A program made the translations under genes and the position numbers. From Methanobacteriota archaeon (GTDB taxonomy: Archaea; Thermoplasmatota; Thermoplasmata; UBA10834), in NCBI GenBank assembly GCA_011391345.1, contig JAABQR010000034.1, positions 1 to 11,530 on the forward strand: 11,530 nt of DNA, in the 5' to 3' direction. Shown one piece after another: positions 6,035 through 11,530 of the stretch. The notes below the pieces were generated by a model. It had not been told where the DNA came from. It made no database searches and was given only the letters and a program-made list of their open reading frames with translations. The stretch's first letter is position 1, and every line of letters starts with the position of its first letter.

Positions 6035-7432
6035 ATGGACTTTCAATCGCTCACAAAGAGCCAAGAGATCCTAAGAGCCGTAGCGGACTTGGAGTGGGAG
6101 GAACCCACGCCGGTCCAAGAACAGAGCATACCTATCGCCATGACGGGGAGTGACCTCATGGCTCAGGCGCAGACCGGCACCGGCAAGACCGGAGCCTTCG
6201 CGATACCGATACTGAGCAGGATACCCGCCAACAAGAAGATCCAGATGCTCGGGCTCGTGCCCACGAGGGAGCTGGCGATACAGGTCGCCGAGGACTTCGA
6301 CGACATCGCCAAGTACACCGGACACAAGACGGTCGCCATATACGGCGGCCAGTCCATCAACGTGCAGGTCACCAAAATCAGGAAGGGCGTTGAGATAGTG
6401 ATAGGCACCCCCGGGAGGCTCATGGACCTGATGAGGCGCGGGGAGCTCAGTTTCGACGGAGTGTCCGTTGTCGTGCTCGACGAGGCGGACCGGATGCTCG
6501 ACATGGGATTCATAGACGACATAGAGTGGATACTCCAGAGGGTCCCAAAGCAGAGGCAGACGATGCTGTTCTCGGCCACGCTTCCAGAGGCGATCAGGGA
6601 GCTGGCCCAGAGGTACATGAATGACCCCAAGAGCGTGATCGTCAGCCAGGACACATTGACCGTCGATCAGGCTGAGCAGAGCTACATGAACGTGGGGAGG
6701 AAGAACAAGCTCTGGGCGCTGTGCAGGATCCTCGACACCGAGAAGCCCACGCTGACGCTCGTCTTCTGCTCGACCAAGCGCATGGTCGACATGCTCGTGC
6801 ACAAGCTGAGGGCCTACGGCTACTCTGCGGACGGCATACATGGGGACATGTCCCAGGCCGCCAGGGAGAAGGTCATGGACCGGTTCAAGCACGGCAAGCT
6901 CAAGATACTCGTTGCGACCGATGTCGCCGCGAGAGGACTGGACATCGACGACATATCACATGTCGTCAACTACGACATCCCGGAGAACCCAGAGGACTAC
7001 GTCCACCGGATCGGGAGGACCGCGAGGGCCGGCAAGACGGGCAAGGCAATCACGTTCGTGTCGAAGGAGGAGCAGTACCTCGTGAAGGCGATCGAGAACT
7101 TCGGCAGGACGACCATCCAGATGGACGATGTCCCGGACGGCTCCGGCAGAGACACGGTCAAGAGGCAGCTGGACCTGGACGAGTACGCGGACGTGTTCGG
7201 CATGGTGCCTTTCAGGATGAACATCGGGAAGGAGGACGGCGTGGACATGCTGAGCCTCATCAGGTTCATCATGAGGAAGGCCAGGATAGACGAGCACCTC
7301 ATAGGCGATGTCACGGTCAAGCAGGGCAGCAGCGATGTCCGCCTGCACAAGAGCATCGCGTTCTACGCGATGAAGGACCTTGAGAACTGCAGCGTGCAGA
7401 ACAAGAGGGTCAAGATAGACCTCATCAGATGA
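6035..7432 (+). CDS. DEAD-box ATP-dependent RNA helicase with DbpA-like RNA-binding tail
   Basis: The 465-residue protein carries all DEAD-box motifs: the Q motif region (EEPTPVQEQSIP, 22-33, Gln28), motif I AQTGTGKT (45-52), Ia PTREL (76-80), GG (104-105), Ib TPGR (125-128), II DEAD (149-152), III SAT (180-182), IV VFCST (243-247), V around ATDVAARGLDI (294-304) and VI HRIGRTARAG (324-333). It should remodel RNA or RNA-protein complexes with ATP, for example in ribosome assembly or RNA decay. After a short linker, residues about 388-463 (VPFRMNIGKEDGVDM and onward) match the RRM-like DbpA/CsdA C-terminal RNA-binding domain. In DbpA that domain targets the helicase to 23S rRNA. I chose the ATG at 6035; the frame is open further upstream, but that part lacks helicase features. 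It is divergent from the methyltransferase gene and ends one base from the MIP18 gene. Confidence 0.96.
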   Translation: MDFQSLTKSQEILRAVADLEWEEPTPVQEQSIPIAMTGSDLMAQAQTGTGKTGAFAIPILSRIPANKKIQMLGLVPTRELAIQVAEDFDDIAKYTGHKTVAIYGGQSINVQVTKIRKGVEIVIGTPGRLMDLMRRGELSFDGVSVVVLDEADRMLDMGFIDDIEWILQRVPKQRQTMLFSATLPEAIRELAQRYMNDPKSVIVSQDTLTVDQAEQSYMNVGRKNKLWALCRILDTEKPTLTLVFCSTKRMVDMLVHKLRAYGYSADGIHGDMSQAAREKVMDRFKHGKLKILVATDVAARGLDIDDISHVVNYDIPENPEDYVHRIGRTARAGKTGKAITFVSKEEQYLVKAIENFGRTTIQMDDVPDGSGRDTVKRQLDLDEYADVFGMVPFRMNIGKEDGVDMLSLIRFIMRKARIDEHLIGDVTVKQGSSDVRLHKSIAFYAMKDLENCSVQNKRVKIDLIR

Positions 7433-7433
7433 G

Positions 7434-7712
7434 TCACGCGTTCAAGGCCCTGTTTATCTCATCAGCCTTGATGTGGCCCACGACCTTCACGTCGCATCTC
7501 TTGATGCCATCGACGGTGAGGACCTGGTCCCTTATGCTCAACGCGAGCTCTACCCCCACCGGGCAAAACGGGCTGGTAGGCATGAACGTGAGACTCACCG
7601 AGTCGTCGCCCACGACGATGTCGGATATCAGCCCCATCTCGTAGACGCTGACACCCGTGTGTGGGTCGAGGACGCTCCTGAGCACCTCGACCACGAAATC
7701 CCTGCGGTCCAT
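7434..7712 (-). CDS. MIP18/DUF59-family iron-sulfur cluster assembly protein
   Basis: The 92-residue protein is a single MIP18 (DUF59, SufT/PaaD-like) domain. It begins with DRRDFVVEVLRSVLDPHTG and contains the family's DPxTG...VYEMGLI segment (16-29), SLTFMPTSPFCP with the conserved Cys50 (40-51), and a closing VKVVGHIKADEINRAL stretch. Family members help mature or deliver iron-sulfur clusters, often with ApbC/Nbp35-type carriers, in the cytoplasm. The exact client is unknown. The ATG at 7712 lies about 29 bases from a clear TATA box (7737-7746) with no ribosome-binding site, so the transcript is probably leaderless. A TTG at 7718 would add two residues. It sits between valS upstream and the convergent helicase gene. 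Confidence 0.9.
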   Translation of the reverse strand: MDRRDFVVEVLRSVLDPHTGVSVYEMGLISDIVVGDDSVSLTFMPTSPFCPVGVELALSIRDQVLTVDGIKRCDVKVVGHIKADEINRALNA

Positions 7713-7736
7713 ATCCAACTGACAATCACAATGGCG

Positions 7737-7746
7737 GTATTATAAG
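7737..7746 (-). promoter_or_regulatory. TATA box of the MIP18-family gene
   Basis: The minus strand reads CTTATAATAC, the most TATA-like sequence in the window. Its centre is about 29 bases upstream of the ATG at 7712, which fits a leaderless transcript and separates this gene's transcription from valS. Confidence 0.6.
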
Positions 7747-7767
7747 CTGTCGAGATTGGGCGCCAGG

Positions 7768-10386
7768 TCACTTGTACATGAGTACAGCCAGTCCCGCGAC
7801 CGACACAGACTCCAGCTCTCCCCTCTCCGAACTGATGCTCTTCTCGACCTCGTAGAACTCTGGGCCGAGTTCGATTGTCCTGCCGTCTGCGAGCGTCATC
7901 GTGACGCCTTTCCCAAGATCGGCCAATTGTTCCGGAGAGAGTGCTGCGAGCCTCTCCGATATCGCCTTCGCGTCCTTCTTGAACGCCGGACCCAGCTTCG
8001 AGTGGATTGGCTTCACGCGTGAGACTGATTCCTTGAGGTCGACCCTCTCAAGCACTTCGAGCTCCCCGGCCTTCAGAGTGGCCTTCATGTCCTCCTCCGA
8101 GCCATCAACCAACCGTGTGGCCTCTGCCCCCACGATTTCGACCCGGGCGATCGGGGCATTCAACGAGAGTCCCTTGGCCGCCTTCCATGCCCTCACTGCA
8201 GCGACAACATCCCTGGCCGCCTCGCCCTTCCGCTCAGACGCCTCGTCCGTGACAGGGGCCTCCGGCCAGGGAGACACATGTATGCTGACGGGTTGCTCGA
8301 ACGGCCTGAAGTTGTGCTGGTAGGAATCCTCGGCGACATGTGGCATGAACACGGCCACCATCTTCAGAAGGCCCAGGCCGACCGTGTACAACGCGTACTT
8401 GGCACCCTCATCCTTCTCCGTGTACGCCCTGTGCTTCACGAGCTCGATGTAATGGTCAGCGAACTCGTGCCATAGGAAGTCCTGGACCAGAGCCATGGCC
8501 CTGTCGAACTCGTACGCCTCGCAGCGGGCCTCCACATCGTGGACGAGCCTGCCGAACCTGCTCAGGATCCACGCATCGACCGGGTGCATCGACGCCGGCT
8601 TCGCGGGCTTCTCCTTGCACGCGCTCCCGACCATGCGCATGATGTTCCATGCCTTGGTCGCGAGCCTGTTGCCGCGGACCAGCTCCTGCTCCTTGAACGC
8701 GTGGTCCATGCCCAACGAGCACGTAGCGGCGTAGTACCGCATCGCGTCCCCGCCGTACTTGTCCAGGAGCGGCATCGGGTCGATGACGTTCCCATCCGAC
8801 GTGTGCATAGGGCGCCCGTCGGGCGCCATGATGAACCCGTGGATCATGACCTCGTCCCAGGGCTTCTTGCCCGTGAGATGCAGCTCCCTGAGGATCGTAT
8901 AGTATGCCCATGTCCTGATGATGTCGTGGCTCTGGGGCCTCATGGACATAGGATAGAGTCTCTCGAAGAGCTTCTGATCTCTCTCCCAGAATGAGTTGAA
9001 CAAGGGCGATATGCTCGAATCCATCCAGGTGTCGAACACGTCCGTCGAGCCGACGTACTTTCCGCCACAGGCGCATGTCGTCTTCGCAGGCGCCCTCACC
9101 GTGGGATCGACATAGCACTCGCCTTCCTCCGCGAGTATGACATCGCCGCACTTGTCGCACTCCCAGAGCGGGATGGCGGTCGCGAAGTACCTCTGCCTCG
9201 AGACGACCCAGTCCCATGCGAGCGACTCGATCCAGTCCTTGATCCTGACCTTCATGAAATCCGGCTTCCAGACGATCTCATCGACCTTCTGGAGCACCTG
9301 CTCCTTGAACTCGACCGACTTGACGAACCACTGAGGCACCTTGAGGAACTCGATGGGGGTGTGGCACCTCCAGCACGTCCCGATGTTCTGTTCGAGCGGC
9401 TCCTGCCTGACCAGCAATCCCTGGACCTTCATGTCATCGATGATGGCTTTCCTCGCGTCGGCCACGGCCATACCGGCGTACTTGCCCGCGAGCTCTGTCA
9501 TCCTGCCGTCCTCGTCGATCCCCTTCTCAAGGGGCAATTCATACTTCATGATGCGTTCGAGGTCGTCCTTGTCGCCGATGGAGCAGACCATCAGCGTCCC
9601 CGTACCGAACTCGGGGTCCACCTTCGCGTCCGCGATGACCTTGACCTTCTTGTTGAAGACGGGGGTCACGAGCTCTTTGCCCACGAGATGCCCCTTCTCC
9701 TTGTCCTCGGGGTTCACTGCCACCAGGAGGCACGTGCAGAGGAGTTCTGGCCGGGTCGTCGCGATGAGAACCTCATTCCCAGTGTCCGCCTCCTTGAACT
9801 TGATATAATTGAGCTTCGTGCTCCTGTGCTCGTAGTCAACCTCGGCGTCGGCGAGGGCGGTCCTGCACCTGGTGCACCAGTTGATAGGGAAGTGTCCCTT
9901 GTACACGAGACCGTTCTTGAACATGCGTATGAATGATACCTGGGTGAGCCGGCGGTAATAGTGTGCGTCCGTCTGGTAGTATATGCTCGGGTCCATGCTC
10001 TGGCCGAGCATCTCAAACTGCTTCGTCATCTCGGCGATGTACTTCTCGGCAAACTCGGAGCACATCTTGATGAACTGCTGCCTCGGCACGTCAGTCGCCT
10101 TGACCCCGTGGACCTTCTCGACTCTGACCTCGACAGGTGTGCCGTTGGTATCGAAGCAGAGCGGGTAGAACACGTTGAACCCCTTCAGCCGCTTGTACCT
10201 GGCCGCGAAGTCTATGACGGTGTAGCCGTAGGCGTGGCCGAGATGAAGGTTGCCTGACGCGTATCTCGGAGGGGTGTCTATGCTGTAGACCGTCTTCTCC
10301 GAGACGCGGTCGAAGCGGTGTATGCCCCACTCCTTCCACATCGACTGCCACTTGGACTCGCACTCACGCCAATCGTACTGGGCCAT
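7768..10386 (-). CDS. valS: Valyl-tRNA synthetase (archaeal type)
   Basis: The 872-residue class I enzyme charges tRNA(Val) with valine in the cytoplasm. The HIGH motif is HLGH at 48-51 (after PPRYASGN). The CP1 editing domain holds TTRPELL (210-216) and FGTGTLMVCSIGD (260-272). Zinc-type cysteine pairs are at 171/174, 338/341, 410/413 and 438/440. VSRQRYFATAIPLWEC (395-410) and DVFDTWMDSSISPL (449-462) are typical of archaeal ValRS rather than IleRS or LeuRS. The anticodon-binding domain follows from about 600. The oddity is the KMSKS loop: the expected place before DGN reads PMHTS (526-530), with both lysines replaced, although the reading frame is intact. Near the end is a tail of about 150 residues with a DGRTIELGPEFYEVEK segment. 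The ATG at 10386 is supported by a TATA box about 30 bases upstream. Confidence 0.96.
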   Translation of the reverse strand: MAQYDWRECESKWQSMWKEWGIHRFDRVSEKTVYSIDTPPRYASGNLHLGHAYGYTVIDFAARYKRLKGFNVFYPLCFDTNGTPVEVRVEKVHGVKATDVPRQQFIKMCSEFAEKYIAEMTKQFEMLGQSMDPSIYYQTDAHYYRRLTQVSFIRMFKNGLVYKGHFPINWCTRCRTALADAEVDYEHRSTKLNYIKFKEADTGNEVLIATTRPELLCTCLLVAVNPEDKEKGHLVGKELVTPVFNKKVKVIADAKVDPEFGTGTLMVCSIGDKDDLERIMKYELPLEKGIDEDGRMTELAGKYAGMAVADARKAIIDDMKVQGLLVRQEPLEQNIGTCWRCHTPIEFLKVPQWFVKSVEFKEQVLQKVDEIVWKPDFMKVRIKDWIESLAWDWVVSRQRYFATAIPLWECDKCGDVILAEEGECYVDPTVRAPAKTTCACGGKYVGSTDVFDTWMDSSISPLFNSFWERDQKLFERLYPMSMRPQSHDIIRTWAYYTILRELHLTGKKPWDEVMIHGFIMAPDGRPMHTSDGNVIDPMPLLDKYGGDAMRYYAATCSLGMDHAFKEQELVRGNRLATKAWNIMRMVGSACKEKPAKPASMHPVDAWILSRFGRLVHDVEARCEAYEFDRAMALVQDFLWHEFADHYIELVKHRAYTEKDEGAKYALYTVGLGLLKMVAVFMPHVAEDSYQHNFRPFEQPVSIHVSPWPEAPVTDEASERKGEAARDVVAAVRAWKAAKGLSLNAPIARVEIVGAEATRLVDGSEEDMKATLKAGELEVLERVDLKESVSRVKPIHSKLGPAFKKDAKAISERLAALSPEQLADLGKGVTMTLADGRTIELGPEFYEVEKSISSERGELESVSVAGLAVLMYK

Positions 10387-10412
10387 CTATCCACGGTCAA
10401 AAGAGTAAGCGT

Positions 10413-10420
10413 AGATAAAC
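10413..10420 (-). promoter_or_regulatory. TATA box of valS
   Basis: The minus strand reads GTTTATCT, centred about 30 bases upstream of the valS ATG at 10386. No Shine-Dalgarno sequence is present in between, so the mRNA is probably leaderless or nearly so. A 7-base direct repeat (GCGTCTC on the plus strand at 10428-10434 and 10441-10447) lies just upstream. Confidence 0.55.
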
Positions 10421-10450
10421 CTTCTTGGCGTCTCCGGCCAGCGTCTCGGT

Positions 10451-10993
10451 TCACTTGCGGACGCGCTTCTTCCTGAACACGTTCGACTGGATGAGGTCCT
10501 CGACCTCTGTGGTCATGGGTCCGGCCCACTGGTCCAACGTGAACAGTCCCTCCTGGAGGCACCGGATGAGGACGGCCATCTGGTGGGGGCAGAAATACCC
10601 CTTCTCGCGATGGTCGACGCACTCGCAAGAGGTGTCGACGTCCTCGTTCGTCTGGTTGACGAACCTGACATGATAGACCTCGTACCCGTCCGACTTCCTC
10701 AGGGAGAACACTGCGTTCACGATCGTATCGTCGCTCTTCGGGTCCAGGTCGACAACCTTCCTGCCGCCGGCCCACTTGATCGCCTTCGCCATGTTCTCGA
10801 CGAAGTATATCTCCTCCTGGGCGGAGCAGAAGTCCTCGAGCGCCTTTCTGTCCATGTTGTCGAGGACGAAGCCCACGAGCTCCTCCTTCAACAGGTTCGA
10901 CCATCCAGAGAGCTTCTTCGTGTCGCACAGGTTCCTCAGGCTCACGACTGTCAGTCTGGAGACCCTTAGCTCAAGGGGCAAGTCCTTTCTCAT
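10451..10993 (-). CDS. Small SAP-like plus SWIM zinc-finger protein, function unknown
   Basis: The 180-residue protein has an N-terminal helical segment resembling a SAP-type nucleic-acid-binding fold (about 13-47: SRLTVVSLRNLCDTKKLSG then LKEELVGFVLD). A middle region at 58-115 is followed by a SWIM zinc finger of the CxC...CxH type, with Cys123, Cys125, Cys135 and His137. The C-terminus is strongly basic (FRKKRVRK). SWIM fingers occur in SNF2 helicases, MuDR-type transposases and recombination mediators, and in small archaeal proteins, and they bind DNA or protein. DNA or RNA binding is my inference; no catalytic motif is visible. I chose the ATG at 10993. The frame stays open upstream, but that part is a low-complexity shadow of the neighbouring methyltransferase gene. 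It lies between that gene (62 bases upstream) and valS (64 bases downstream), all on one strand. Confidence 0.85.
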   Translation of the reverse strand: MRKDLPLELRVSRLTVVSLRNLCDTKKLSGWSNLLKEELVGFVLDNMDRKALEDFCSAQEEIYFVENMAKAIKWAGGRKVVDLDPKSDDTIVNAVFSLRKSDGYEVYHVRFVNQTNEDVDTSCECVDHREKGYFCPHQMAVLIRCLQEGLFTLDQWAGPMTTEVEDLIQSNVFRKKRVRK

Positions 10994-11028
10994 ATCCCAT
11001 CCCTTGATGGACTGGATGAAGCTCGTCG

Positions 11029-11040
11029 GATAATAAGATA
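11029..11040 (-). promoter_or_regulatory. TATA-like box of the SAP-SWIM gene
   Basis: The minus strand reads TATCTTATTATC at 11029-11040 within the 62-base gap. It is centred about 41 bases before the ATG at 10993, predicting a leader of roughly 12-16 bases. It suggests that the SAP-SWIM gene has its own promoter instead of depending only on the upstream methyltransferase gene. Confidence 0.5.
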
Positions 11041-11055
11041 GCGACCGGAGGATCC

Positions 11056-11530
11056 TCAGAGGGAGTCGTCCGTGGGCATCCTGTGCCTGCGCATGACCAG
11101 GATGTGGTCCTTCTCGATCCTGCTGTCGTTCCACCGCGGTATGTCCAGGTGGCGGTTTATGACATCGTACACGTATGTGCCTTCGAGCTCGAACCCGCAC
11201 TTCTCGGCTATCCTGGCGAGGATGCGGTAAGTGGGTATGCGGACCTTCCTGAACGTGTTCTCGCCGACCACGACGCAGTACGCCCCGTTCCTCTTCAGTA
11301 CCCTGTTGACCTCGCATAAGTTGCGGCGCATGTCGTCGAAGTACTTGTACACGATGTAGGCGCTCTTCTTCTCCGTCTCTATGAGCTCGGTCATGACGCT
11401 CTTGAGCTCGGGGATGGAGGTCCTGGGCTCCCAAGGCCGGTACTCGGACACATATGCCCTTGACGTGCCCACCACCTGCCCGTCCAACTTGGCCATGTCG
11501 GGCATGAGGTCGAGCCAGAACATCTCGAGC
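11056..11530 (-). CDS. DNA/RNA amino-methyltransferase-like protein, C-terminal part (5' end cut by window edge)
   Basis: The frame stays open to the right edge, so about 158 C-terminal residues are visible and the N-terminus is missing. The visible part contains an FWLDLMP segment, a helix with YFDDMRRNLCEVNRVLKRNG, then AYCVVVGEN, IPTYRILARIAEKCGFELEG and an ending in SRIEKDHILVMRRH. This order (helix, RVLK.GG-type turn, strand ending in V.GN or V.GEN, PT.xxL.xIAE helix, final strand ILV.R) matches archaeal N4/N6-type DNA methylase or UPF0020-like methyltransferases. In those families the catalytic (D/N/S)PPY motif lies upstream of the visible part, so activity cannot be judged here. The acceptor could be DNA or RNA. 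The SAP-SWIM gene follows in the same direction. Confidence 0.75.
   Translation of the reverse strand, partial: LEMFWLDLMPDMAKLDGQVVGTSRAYVSEYRPWEPRTSIPELKSVMTELIETEKKSAYIVYKYFDDMRRNLCEVNRVLKRNGAYCVVVGENTFRKVRIPTYRILARIAEKCGFELEGTYVYDVINRHLDIPRWNDSRIEKDHILVMRRHRMPTDDSL

Noticed and set aside
6071..6892. 273-codon minus-strand frame opposite the helicase
   Set aside because: It lies antisense to conserved helicase motifs and has no family signature.
10994..11434. N-terminal extension of the SAP-SWIM frame to 11434
   Set aside because: This part is a different-frame shadow of the methyltransferase gene, with Arg/His-rich sequence. The ATG at 10993 begins the ordered protein and has a TATA-like box 41 bases upstream.
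1..11530. Mobile element, CRISPR array, tRNA or rRNA gene, or defence island
   Set aside because: I saw no spaced repeats, terminal inverted repeats, transposase or integrase motifs, or cloverleaf-like segments. The gene content is mostly housekeeping and metabolic.

Overview
The window looks like a piece of an archaeal chromosome, most likely from the Thermoplasmata (for example a relative of Methanomassiliicoccales or a sediment lineage). This placement is an inference. It rests on an archaeal-type valyl-tRNA synthetase, a small single-domain parvulin, an MttB-family methyltransferase, TATA-like boxes about 26-30 bases upstream of several start codons (leaderless style), and a GC-rich composition with strong G/C preference at third codon positions. 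All ten confidently called genes end in TGA. No mobile element, CRISPR array, tRNA or rRNA was seen.

Layout. The left part (about 70-2791) is a minus-strand cluster, in transcription order: an MttB-family methyltransferase without an amber codon, a small parvulin prolyl isomerase, and an EamA/DMT-type membrane transporter. A probable 3' remnant of a plus-strand gene occupies bases 1-90 and runs tail to tail into the transporter. A 292-base divergent promoter region (2792-3083) separates this cluster from a large plus-strand gene for a surface-anchored peptide/solute-binding protein. That protein carries a family 5 binding domain, an Ig-like module, an acidic coiled coil and a C-terminal membrane anchor. 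Its ABC permease and ATPase genes are not in the window.

The middle part holds a minus-strand class I SAM methyltransferase (5273-5917), divergent across a 117-base promoter region from a plus-strand DEAD-box RNA helicase with a DbpA-like RNA-binding tail (6035-7432). The helicase converges, with one base between stop codons, on a minus-strand MIP18/DUF59 iron-sulfur assembly protein (7434-7712).

The right part is all minus strand: valS (7768-10386), a small SAP-SWIM protein (10451-10993), and the C-terminal part of an amino-methyltransferase-like enzyme cut by the window edge (11056-11530). Most of this side is housekeeping (translation, RNA remodelling, Fe-S assembly). The left side looks like substrate uptake and C1/methylamine-type metabolism, although the substrate cannot be read from the sequence. 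The most unusual points are a degenerate KMSKS loop in ValRS, the orphan non-pyrrolysine MttB homologue beside a transporter and opposite a solute-binding protein, and the SAP-SWIM protein.
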